Assembly (NCBI GenBank): GCA_031308135.1
Contig: JAHLJT010003656.1
Span: forward strand, 68,218,984-68,282,983
Reading direction: 5' to 3'
From: Acheta domesticus
Taxonomy: Eukaryota; Arthropoda; Insecta; Orthoptera; Gryllidae
Length of the DNA stretch: 64,000 bases
Part shown: positions 1 through 9,318 of the stretch, in pieces
Position numbering within the stretch: the first letter of the stretch is position 1
Layout: every line of letters starts with the position of its first letter
The notes under the pieces: model-generated
Seen by the model: only the letters and a program-made list of their open reading frames with translations
What the model was told of the DNA's origin: nothing
Database searches by the model: none
Translations under genes and position numbers: made by a program

Positions 1-480
1 ACTATGGATAACAAGTTTTATTTAAAAGAAAAATCTCTATCTTCCATTTCGTAGTTCCAGAAAGACGCCCAACAATTTTAAACTTTTGCAATTTTCGAAA
101 ATTCAAGTTATCAATGAAAATCGGACCTATTCCCCCTTATAAGTGTATTTTACTCTATTCTTACAATAAATTTAAAGAAAAAATTTGGAGCCGTTTTTGA
201 GAAAATTTTGAAAATGTCCTGGGGGCTTCATGTAAAGTACCCCCAAATTTTACAAAATCTTTTTCAAATCTCAAAGCTGCGACTAGAAACAGATCGACCG
301 GGGAATATCCATTTTGGAAGAAATCGCACGTATGGTTTAGGTGCGAGCAGTGTTCACAGACGGACGGACGGATGGACAGTTTTCCTTTCAATTGGGTTTC
401 GGTATCAAGAACCTAGAAAACAGGGTTTCTGGGCTAAATCACGTGTTAGGGGATTTTTTCTTAATATTTACATTAGAAGC
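1..480 (+). repeat. Dispersed repeat A, copy 1
   Basis: This is a copy of an unrecognised dispersed family. Shared landmarks are a 'aaagacgccc' block, then 'tttggagccgtttttgagaa', then 'gggggcttcatgtaaagtac', and an A/C/G-rich 'cagacggacggacgg' block followed by 'ggtatcaagaacc'. The same landmarks recur in the same order near 6835-7445, 29500-29960, 32190-32920, 41560-41870 and, inverted, 42840-43010. Its left end lies outside the window. No protein is evident; the short ORFs are not conserved between copies. Confidence 0.75.
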
Positions 481-486
481 GATTTT

Positions 487-1175
487 TTCACATTATATTA
501 ACGAGTACATGTGCTTTAAATAATGTCAAGTAAAGTTTCTCGAAAACACAACCGCTTTCTGTGAAAACTAGCTCAAAATTCCGCATTTTCAGAAACGCTT
601 AAACGTCATTTTCTCATATACGGCTGCAATTTTTTTGGAAAGTTTTGTAACGAATAATGCTAAATACACTCTTTAACATGACGTGACGTTTATTTCGAGT
701 TATGTTTTGTTTTTTCAAAAATTACATAAATGTACTTTTTTTAAAGATCTCTCACATCTTTAATACGCACATTACCAGCAATTTCTAAAGATTATTATAT
801 TTGTGAGTGTAAGTGCTTCAAATAGCTTCAAATAAAGTACTTCGAAAAGTCAAAAATTTTCTGTGAAAATTAGCTTCAAATTTCGCATTTTTAGTAGCGC
901 TAAAACGCAATTTTCTTTAAAACGGCATATAATTTTTAAAAGAAAATTGCCATTTAGGACTAAGTTTTTGTGTTCTTTAATATTCTAAAATTAATATTTC
1001 CGTTCTACAATAGGAAACCGAAAAATTAAGAAAATGACAAAAAATGTACTTTTGGCGGTGATAGATGGCAGCTGGCAAGAAGTATGTGGCAATTCGGAAA
1101 AGCCAGCGAAGTCCCAAGGAAATAGAAAACTAATACGGGGAAAGTCTGTGCCCTCTGTAGCACCACTAGTTTTGT
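487..1175 (+). repeat. Dispersed repeat B, copy 1
   Basis: About 690 bp, starting at 'gagtacatgtgctttaaata' and ending at 'tctgtagcaccactag'. Positions 13612-14322 follow it closely over the whole length, with small indels. The 3' part ('agatggcagctggcaaga') recurs at 11450-11620 and 15920-16120, and an inverted partial copy lies at 41215-41560. No coding potential is seen and no terminal inverted repeats were found. The class is unknown. Confidence 0.75.
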
Positions 1176-2265
1176 TTTAAATCGACCTCCTTAAAAATTT
1201 TCTGTAACCCCATCTCACATGCACACGCTCCCAAAAATATTCCAGTAAGGTAATATCGGGAAGGGAATATCGAGAGCGCAAGGTATATTAAAAAACCGAA
1301 ACTGACATTTAACGTTACAATTGATGGAGGGTATAAACAATTGAACAAAAATGTACATTAACCGGTGAAATCACGCTATTAATAAATATTTCTATTTGCA
1401 ACAAGAATAGTTAAAAAGTCGGAGATGGTTAACGCACATGGATTTCTGGGCTCTACTGAATGCTTTATTGTCATTCTCATAAGGATATCCGCACCCGCTA
1501 CCAACTCGGCTCGCATTTCATGGAAGAGATCAGATCAGTTCAGGCTCTCGTGTAGGTTGCACGTGGGAACTAAGAAATCGAACTCCGCCACTAACCGTAC
1601 TTCGCTTCCTGTGGGAAGCTGCAGAGTTTCCGCCTGGCGAAACGCTAGAAAGTTGGTTTGATAAGATACTTCGCGATAAAGAAGACGCGAGAGTATCCGC
1701 GTGAGAAATAGATAACGAGCAAAAGGACAAAACCTCCTTGAATTTGATTATTCAAGTCGTGCAAAAAAAATCAGTTTTTACCGCTACTGAATAATTATAT
1801 TCTGTTAATGTAGTATAAATAAAACATTTTTAAAAGTTAAATAAATATTTTTTAGATTCAAATTATCAACTTTGGATTATCCTGTCTTCCAGAATTCCAC
1901 CATTATTTTGTTGGTCAACAGTTGTTGTTGTTGTTTTTTCCTCAAGTACTTATTCCACCTCTTACACAGCGAAACCAGATACTCTAAAAGATAGAGACAA
2001 ATGCCTGGGACACAGTAACATTAAAAAAATTCTCTTTCAACATTCGCAAATTCTCATATTGCGAAGAAGGCACTAGGCAGTGGGCACTACACTAACACCA
2101 TCCTCTCCCCCCAAGCATTTCCTTTCACCTAGAAGCAGGCAGAGCTTTCTTTGAACCAATCGGAAATCCTTCCTCTTCCGCCAAATGCTTCCGCGGTAGG
2201 GCGCGGCGCGGCGCGGCCGGCGCCTCATCCTCGAGGAGGAAATGAGTAAGCGGCGACGCGACGCG
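1176..2265. other. Gene-free stretch with a short (GTT)n run
   Basis: No exon, RNA gene or recognisable element is seen. A short GTT trinucleotide run lies at about 1919-1935. GC content rises from about 2180 into the CpG-rich end of the inverted duplication that follows. Confidence 0.5.
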
Positions 2266-2281
2266 TGCGACGGCGCGGCGA

Positions 2282-3104
2282 CCGGGCCGGGCATGGCCGG
2301 GCATGGCCGGGCTGCATGCTTCGAATTTGCACTAGACTTGTACATGGGTCTTATTTTAGAGCTCCCTGATTGGACATTGAGGCAGGCGCACGAAACGCAA
2401 ACGACACATTTCTCTCAGACACATACTCTTTGAAGAGACAGCCAGACAAAAAGCTGTGGATAGCTTATGAATTCGAAAAGAGTAGTGGCAGGGCAATTGT
2501 GAGAATATTAGTGAGGTTTATAAAAGTTGGTTGATATAAAAAAGAGTTAGGGGCTGAATTTTCAACCGCGAGATGTGAAATAAATGAGAGATAATTTGCA
2601 ACCCGTTTTGTAAAAATGGAAGTCAAAAGAGAAGAATAAAAGTAATTGCTTTTACTAATGTCTAAATTTGTTTCCCACAAAATTGCCTAAAATTGTTTTT
2701 TTTTTCTTCAAATATCAATTACGTATCCCAAATTTCTTAAAAAAGTGTGAGAAGCCCTTTAATAAGTAGGTAATTTTTTTGCACTAAAAACTGTCCCCAA
2801 GTTTTTCAATTAAGGATTACCGTTAAATTCGGATTAAATAAATTATACATATTACAAATGTTTGGTGTCACTAATTGTTCTTTCATAAACCTCACTAATA
2901 TTCTCACAAGCGCCCTGCCACTACTTTTCGAATGCACCAGCTGTCTGTCTGTCTCTTCAAAGTGTGTGTGTGTTACAGAGATGTGTCGCTTGCGTTTCGG
3001 CGCCGTCTCACTGCCCAATCAGAGAACTATAAAGAAGCCTCATTCACAAATCTAGTGCAAATTTAAATCATGCGGCCGGCGGGCCGGGCCATTCCGGTTG
3101 GCCA
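2282..3104. repeat. Large inverted duplication, arms about 240 bp
   Basis: The left arm (about 2282-2530) matches the reverse complement of the right arm (about 2871-3104), with an AT-rich spacer of about 340 bp. Shared landmarks, from outside in, are a CpG-rich 'ggccggg' end, 'aatttgcactaga', 'ctgattgg', 'cgaaacgcaa.cgacacat', 'ctttgaagagacag', 'agtagtggcaggg' and 'gtgagaatattagtgaggtt'. By eye the arms agree at roughly three quarters of sites, so the duplication is not recent. Each arm read outward carries an inverted CCAAT box followed by a TATA-like sequence ('ctataaag' at 3027-3034 in the right arm). Confidence 0.75.
3015..3034 (+). promoter_or_regulatory. CCAAT plus TATA-like box in the right arm
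   Basis: The right arm reads 'cccaatcag' followed about 6 bp later by 'ctataaag', just before a CpG-rich block. The left arm has the mirrored pair, 'ctgattgg' and a weaker 'ctctaaaat'. This arrangement resembles a TATA promoter, but no ORF of note follows on either side, so promoter function is an inference. Confidence 0.3.
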
Positions 3105-3129
3105 GCCCCCGCGTCGACGAAGCACCGCT

Positions 3130-4480
3130 TCGCGCCCGCGCTCGCCCGCTCCCTTTGACGCATTTGCAACCACGTGGCGACACTTGCCCCTGTGCCACGA
3201 GGCGCTCGTCCCACTGCAAAGGACAGCGCCCACACAAAAATTTGAAGAACAAGAACGAAGAACGAGAAGATCCGGTCATCACTAGACCACGGAATTTTAG
3301 GCACAAAAAAGTGATGATTTACGCATCGAAAATAGGATAACAAAATTACGAAATTAGGCACTATTGTGCATGAAAATTGACGTTTTAGGCACCTAAAGCA
3401 GGTTACAAAATGACTAAACCAGGCAAAGAAAAAACACTGAACTTGAAAAAGTTATATTTCTGGCATCTAAAATGAAACAAAAGGATTAAATTAAGCAATT
3501 TTGATTACCATGGATGTTACGTATTTTTACATTTATGAGAGGGACTACAAGCATATTTTATTCACTTTCATAATTAGCAATGTAATAGATAATCAATACT
3601 TTCTACAAATTTTCTAGTAAGGCCGTGTCATATCTAATAAAATCATTTGAAAGTTGAAAATGAACTTTCCATTGACATAGATTTATAGGACCGAACAAAT
3701 TTCGTTACATTGCCCATGCTCTTCTGGATGCAAGCACTTCTGGAACTTCTTCACTCCCTGACCCCCCAAAAACCTTTCTTGTCCCTTATCAAAGATGTTT
3801 ATAATAAAGGAGAATTTAGTAAGAAAATAAGCATCAAATAGTAATAAGTAGTGAAAAATATGAAAAGAATACAATTGTCGGTTATTTGATAGAAAAAAAA
3901 TCTTGCAAATGTATTTTCGTGCGAAGCTTCTAAACCCCGCCTCGCGCCGCTCCAGCTTGCGCTTGTACACCCCTTTCTGGATTTTAAGGGGAAATGAGTT
4001 CGGAGTCAGGAGAAGTGCCGGTGTCCGTGGGAGAGCCGGGTTCCCAAGACGGCCAAGTAGTTCGTGAGGGCGCGGTTTGACGCGCCTGCTCTGAAGGTTT
4101 CGTATTTAAGGAATTAACATACGTCTAACGATAATACGCTACCGGAGCTCTCAATACGCGATGATCCTGTTTCTTTTCCGCAGAGAAGGGATGTTAGGAA
4201 CACTAATCAGCATGAGTTTAAGATCAGTATGTGTAAGTTTCCTAAAGAAACAATCCTTTCACATTCCTCTTAATCGCAGTTGTCCAGTGTTCATTTCAAC
4301 TAGCAAATAAACTCTCTTGCTTATGGGAAGTGACAGATACAAAAATAACGTTATTTGACGCACGAAGGTTGTAGCAATAATTGAGGAGACTGCGCTCCGG
4401 AGATTTCGCACGAGACGAGCAGTTCTTCCCGGCGTCGTCTCTGGCTTTTAAAAGGCCGAGAGCCAACCACCCGCGCACTG
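3130..4480. other. Gene-free stretch with TTAGGCAC motif group
   Basis: No gene is supported. Three spaced copies of 'ttttaggcac', 'gaaattaggcac' and 'cgttttaggcacc' occur at about 3292-3400, possibly the remnant of a mobile-element end. The remainder is ordinary AT-rich sequence with a small GC rise near 3930-4080. Confidence 0.4.
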
Positions 4481-4530
4481 TCACTTGTCAGGGAGGCGAA
4501 GCGAGGTGGAGTGCGGCGAGTGGAGGAGAG

Positions 4531-5010
4531 GCGGGACGGGGGCGGAGCGGGACGGGGCGGAGCGGGACGGGGCGGAGCGGGACGGGGCGGAGCGGGACGG
4601 GGCGGAGCGGGACGGGGCGGAGCGGGACGGGGCGGAGCGGGACGGGGCGGAGCGGGACGGGGCGGAGCGGGACGGGGCGGAGCGGGACGGGGTGGAGCGG
4701 GGTGGAGCGGATGGGGCGGGGCGGGACAAGGCGGAGCGGGGAGAGGCTGGGCTGGGCTGGGCGGGGCTGGGCTGGGCTGGGAGGCGGGGGGTGGGGAGTG
4801 GGGTGGGGTGGGGCGGGGAGGGGCAGGGGCGGGGCGGAGCGGGGCGGAGCGGGGCGGGGCAGGGCGGAGTGGGGCTGGGCGGAGCGGGGGCGGGCGGGGA
4901 GGGCGGGGCTGGGCGGAGCGGGGCTTGGCGGAGCGGGGCGGGGCGGGGCGGGGCGGGGAAGGGTGAGGCGGAGCGGGGCGGGGCGAGGCAGGACGAGGTA
5001 AGGCAGAGCA
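4531..5010. repeat. G-rich array with a 15-bp minisatellite core
   Basis: Positions 4546-4695 hold ten tandem copies of a 15-bp unit, AGCGGGACGGGGCGG; nine are identical and the tenth has one change. The array continues to about 5010 as degenerate GGGGCGG and GGGCTGG runs. Every unit offers several G runs, so the strand is a strong G-quadruplex candidate and is full of Sp1-like GGGCGG boxes. Because 15 is divisible by three, the array stays open in several frames on both strands; those ORFs encode only low-complexity repeats and are not genes. Confidence 0.95.
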
Positions 5011-5570
5011 GAGCAGGGCAGAGTGCAGTGTGCCGCGCTTGGCAGCCTGAGCAAGAAGCGGCGGCAGAGGCAGTGGAGGAGACGGCAGCAGACCCCGGGC
5101 AGACGGAACTCGCACGCCCTTCACCTTTCCGCGCACGGGCGGGCGGTGGGGTGGGCGCACGGTCGGCGGCCTTGCCAGGCGAGGCGCTTGGGAAACACGA
5201 CGAGGAATGGCGACGACCAGGTGAATGTGATGGTTACAGTGGATGGCGGAGTAAGCCGTTTTGCTACGAGAGCCGTTACGGTTGTGGCTGTGGCGGTGAT
5301 GGTTACAGCAAAAGTGAGGGCCTTTCTAGCTGTGGTCACTGTTGAGGTGGAATGGTGGTGACAGTTGATCAGAAGCCAGGACCGCATTGAAGATTGGCGC
5401 AATGACGGTGATAAGTGACGGCACTGGCGGTGATGATCCGATGTGCTCGTGAGTATTGGTGAGAATGTCGAGGACGGCCGTGAGGATGCGGTGGCGGCGG
5501 AGGCGCGGATACTGGTGATGAGGTGAATGGTTTGCCGAGTTTACAGAGGGGAAGAATGGAGTGATTGTTA
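5011..5570. other. GC-rich sequence beside the minisatellite
   Basis: Moderately GC-rich sequence with many GTGRTGG-like trinucleotide stretches from 5200 to 5500. No splice-bounded exon or conserved protein motif is recognised. It could be the flank of a CpG-island promoter. Confidence 0.3.
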
Positions 5571-5571
5571 G

Positions 5572-6112
5572 TGATTCCAGGGCGCGTCAACTACTAGTCA
5601 TTTAATCCCGTAAGTGCAGTGCATTGCTTTTGCTCGGGAGGTGGCGGTGGTCTTTCCCCGGTGGTTGGCGAGGTCCAGTGCCAACCGCTACCGTCGACTA
5701 GCGCAGTTTTCCCCCAACCAGGTATATCCCACCAGTGGGGCACCGCGCCAAACCGGGAGAAGCTCCCGACCGGTCTTCCGGCATGCGTGGTAGTGTAGCG
5801 CATGTAAGCGTAGGCGTGTGTAGATGAGGGAGGATATGGCAGAAAGAGGAAGGAAAGATTGCGCGCGGCCCGTGGCGCGTTGGTCGGGGTACTGCTCCGG
5901 CATTCGCATGGTGTTGATCAGAGAAACCACCGGAAAACTACCGATCAGAGCAGTCGGTGGTAGAATTCACATGACAGCGGCTCAATTCGACTTAGTTATG
6001 ATGTGTGGAAACCGTGTGGAAAATCCTGCCCCTGTCGGGAGTGGAACCGAAGGACCTCCGGTCAGAGGGACTGCAGGGATATCAGATGATTCCCTGAGCC
6101 ATGTCTCCCGGT
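5572..6112 (-). mobile_element. SINE-A, copy A (tRNA-derived SINE)
   Basis: This is a nearly full-length minus-strand copy of the long SINE family found at 27645-28240, 34032-34576 and 39042-39585. Read on the minus strand, the head near 6112 starts 'accgggagacatggctcagg' and is followed by a tRNA-like B-box region. The body contains the shared 'tgatcagagaaaccac', 'ggtatatcccaccag' and 'gtagtgtagcgcatg' blocks. The tail ends in the conserved 'gcgccctggaatcacta'. The microsatellite expanded in the other copies is short here. Confidence 0.85.
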
Positions 6113-6235
6113 GCAGAGGCGAAGGGGAGGCAGAAGCAGGGCGAGGGCGCGTCGTGCTCGGACGTGGGAGGGCCGCACCGCGCTTGGGCCGCTAGGGGAG
6201 CATGACATGAGAGGCAGTGGAGGTATCTTCGACTC

Positions 6236-6290
6236 AGTGGCGGATTCACGAGGGCGGGGCGGCATTCGGGGGTCATCCTGCCCCTCCTCC
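6236..6290 (+). mobile_element. hAT-like terminal sequence, one end only
   Basis: The sequence starts 'cagtggcggattcacgaggg', the CAGNGGCGGA end typical of the hAT MITEs seen whole at 9039 and 53386. No matching second end or target duplication was found downstream, so this is a truncated fragment at best. Confidence 0.35.
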
Positions 6291-6299
6291 CATTTAGCC

Positions 6300-6834
6300 A
6301 ATATTTTTTTGGAGGTAATTTTACTCAATTTATTCAAAATAATTACCAATTGAAGATGGCATTACATCAAAAGCATTATTCCCATTATGAATATACTCGA
6401 TTTTTTTTAAAACTATAACCTAGTGGAGCTAAAATTGCATGCACTTTCTCGCCTTTAGTAATGGTTATGTAATACAACTATTTCTCTCTGAATTAACACA
6501 ATTAATATTTATACCACAATTTCTCTCCGAATCAACACACCACAGTAGTCGGTTCTTTTAACACTCATTATAAATGGTAGAACATTTGATCCGAAAACTA
6601 AATATTTTCAAGCAAATATCAACACAAATTTCACATTTAAAAAAATTCTAAAAGATTAATGTGTAAACGTGTAACAAAAGCTCCAATGTAAGAAACGAAC
6701 AAAGAAATATGAAATAATATACCCATTATAATTTACGTAGCATCCAATTGCCTCAAAACACCGCTAAAATTACGTTCAAGAAACGAAGTAAATTAGGAGC
6801 GGCGAGTTTGTAGCCAAATTAAACAAAAAGTACT
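6300..6834. other. AT-rich gene-free stretch
   Basis: Nothing recognisable beyond two similar 'atttctctccgaatcaacaca' type phrases near 6480-6540, which make a weak local tandem duplication. Confidence 0.4.
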
Positions 6835-7445
6835 CATATTTTCAAAATCTTTAACATGGCCTTATTCAAAGATCTGTTTTTTAACACATTTCATTAAAAA
6901 AAACTATCTTCACAATCGTAGTTGCAGAAAGACGCCGAAAGCTTTTTATTTTTTTTAATGTTTGTAAAAAGCACGTATTTTAACGAATATGCGACCTGCA
7001 CCATTCTCTTAAGCGTCCTTTACTTTATCTCAAGTCTAAATTAAATCAAATTTTGTGCCGTTTTTAAGAACAAAATGGTTTAAAGAAAATTAAAATTGCC
7101 TGTGTTTGACCCAAAATTTCGCAAAAAATACTCATGTTGAAAAATTGAACATGACATTATTTTTAGACATGTTTGTGATGAACATGTCTTTCTGTTGTTT
7201 ATCTTCATGTTGTTTATCTTCAGAATTGTACTAGTAGGAAGACGCCGAAAACATTTTGAATTTTTTCGCTTTTCGAAAAATCAGGGTTTTCAACGATCTG
7301 CGCCATTCTCTTAAACGTCCTTCACACTATCCAATAACAAAGTTTCATCAAATATGTTGGAGTCATTTTTTTGAAAATTTTGATAATGTCCCAGGGGCTT
7401 CATGCAAAATTCCCAAATTTAAACCAAAATTAAAATATCGGTTAT
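6835..7445 (+). repeat. Dispersed repeat A, copy 2 (two tandem units)
   Basis: Two head-to-tail units of the repeat A front part lie here, one from about 6835 and one from about 7140. Each carries 'gaagacgccgaaa', 'ccattctcttaa.cgtcc' and a 'ttgaaaattttgataatgtc' type block, and the second also keeps 'caggggcttcatgcaaaatt'. The units are diverged, so the pair is old. Confidence 0.65.
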
Positions 7446-7908
7446 AACTATATTATATTAAAATATAAACTACATTAAAATATAGTTAAAATATCGGCAC
7501 ACAATTTTGTGATAAGACTTTTAGAATTATTTTTTCTCATTGGAATTGCAAAAAGTAGAGACCCAAGCTGAGAGTAATCACATAGTGAATTTTATCATAT
7601 TTGTAAGTTTTGTTCCTCGCAACCAAACTATTTTTTGGAAGAAAATACTTTTCTGTCCACGAAAAAAGGGGAATATAGGAAGTTTCATACTAAATATTTT
7701 TGCATATATTGGCAGTAGACGCATATTTCAGTAACTCGTGAATATCGGTGTATATTTTGACACCACTGACTGAAGGCAGTCACGTTACTCATTTCCTTCG
7801 CTGTTCATTGCTAAGGTAAGAAATTTGTTTCAACTGTATTATGTAATGATGTCGGGCACTGAGCAGAGGCAGTAAATTTAAGAAATTTACTGTTTTGAAT
7901 GGCAGCAC

Positions 7909-7961
<53 letters not shown>

Positions 7962-8240
7962 ATAATATCGACTCAGTTAAACGGTATTACAAAGCCGCTG
8001 CTGTACTTGGAGAACAAAAATAGCTGTGTTGCTATTCTTTTACCGTGAGAGAGGATTAAATGCGCAGCATAGGAGCTAAATCGGAGAAATAACCTCCTAA
8101 AGATAACATGAAATTAACCGCCAATTGATTTATCACATTAAAAATACAATATTCACAGTACCGTTGGAGGTAGCAATTGAGAATTTCAGCATGGCAGCGA
8201 AAGAATAAATACTGCAGAAGCGATTCGCTACGTAAAAGTA
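7446..8240. repeat. Gene-free stretch containing a (TTA)n microsatellite
   Basis: The TTA trinucleotide run spans about 7909-7961, interrupted once by 'gta'. The rest of the interval shows no gene and no recognised mobile element. Confidence 0.85.
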
Positions 8241-8349
8241 TTCAAGCGGACTCCACCAACTGACGGAAAAAAATGTTTTATATCAAGCTTGTAACAAACA
8301 TGATAGTGGGTGACGTGAATACAAATGAGCTATTACTTATTTCTCGAAT

Positions 8350-8515
8350 TTTCGAAGCAATTGCCTCAAACATTACGAAGAAAGAACTCGAGGCATTACT
8401 CTTATCTTGAACAATTTCTCCGTTGGTGAGTAACTGCTCGGCCGAGGAGCAACTGCTTAGTTTTCGTATAGATAAAATCCTGAATTTGTTTGTAATACGA
8501 AGTATTTACTTCGAA
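8350..8515. repeat. Cluster of near-palindromic GAGCAATTGCTC motifs
   Basis: Palindrome-like words recur here: 'gaagcaattgcctc' (8354), 'gagtaactgctc' (8428), 'gagcaactgctt' (8447) and 'gaagtatttacttcg' (8502). The same word types recur at 10501-10620, which suggests two relics of one palindrome-rich element. Its class is unknown. Confidence 0.45.
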
Positions 8516-8619
8516 TTTTCGGAGCAACCTTTGTAGGTGACTTAGATCGTATTGAGTCACCTACACAAGTGAAATTATATACGACTGTTGAGAGCTGTTT
8601 GTAAGGAATTAAGTAGTGC

Positions 8620-9030
8620 GTGAATGAATGATTGAAGACTTCTTACGATTTTGCCAACAAATGTAAAAGCCATCAAAAGGTAGAGAAGAATTACTGAAGA
8701 AAGAAATTATAAAACTTTGGACCGTTTTCACGCGGAAAATATTCGTTGGCGGTTGGCGAATTATTTTCTTGGCGAGTATAATGACATTAGAAGTGGCAAG
8801 GTAAATAACGAAACAAAAATTGAGAATCTTTTTGCTATACTTGGCGAATCTTGGTTTGCAAATTGGAGTTGCTGAGGATGTTGGTGTAGACCAGAGCACT
8901 ATTTCCAAAACTCTCCAATGTGCTACATGAAATTGTGGAAGAAAGGAATGGGTGGGTTACATTTCCTTTATAAACAATTACTCTTGATATTCATCTTCAA
9001 GAAATTCAAAAATATGACGCAAAATTCATA
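8620..9030 (+). pseudogene. PIF-Harbinger-type transposase remnant
   Basis: Plus-strand translation in shifting frames gives a stretch resembling the N-terminal half of Harbinger/HARBI1-like transposases. A 'LASI..LEVAR' region is followed by 'GVAEDVGVDQSTISKTL', which matches the helix-turn-helix phrase of that family (generally G.GDVGVSQSTVSR), and then tryptophan and glycine residues. Stops and frameshifts break it, and the catalytic DDE domain is not found. A hAT MITE lies immediately downstream at 9039. The identification rests mainly on the HTH phrase, so it is moderate. Confidence 0.5.
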
Positions 9031-9038
9031 ACTGTACC

Positions 9039-9310
9039 CAGTGGCGAGTCCAGGGGGGGGCATGGGGGACATGGCCCCTTCCAAAAGGCCTAGAGTTTTC
9101 GTTTATCTTTTTTATAGGGTAAAATTGATTTAATTATTTATGTAAGAATTATGTAATTATTTAAAAAATAATATTGTATATATCATATACACTTAAAAAT
9201 AATATTGTATACTTCATATACACAATAATATAAATATAACAACAAACGTTTATTATTTAACAAAAATCTATGATGGCCCTCTCCAAAAACAACGGCAGGA
9301 TCCGCCCCTG
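9039..9310. mobile_element. hAT-type MITE with perfect 8-bp target duplication
   Basis: A 272-bp element starts CAGTGGCGAGTCC and ends with the complement of CAGGGGCGGATCC, that is, imperfect terminal inverted repeats of the common hAT form. It is flanked on both sides by ACTGTACC (9031-9038 and 9311-9318), an exact 8-bp duplication as expected for hAT insertion. The interior is AT-rich with no ORF, so mobilisation would have depended on a transposase encoded elsewhere. Confidence 0.9.
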
Positions 9311-9318
9311 ACTGTACC

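Noticed and set aside
4351..5345. Long ORFs (up to 286 codons) on both strands
   Set aside because: They exist because a 15-bp GC repeat is open in several frames on both strands. The products are pure repeats such as RSGTG or GAERD, with no domain.
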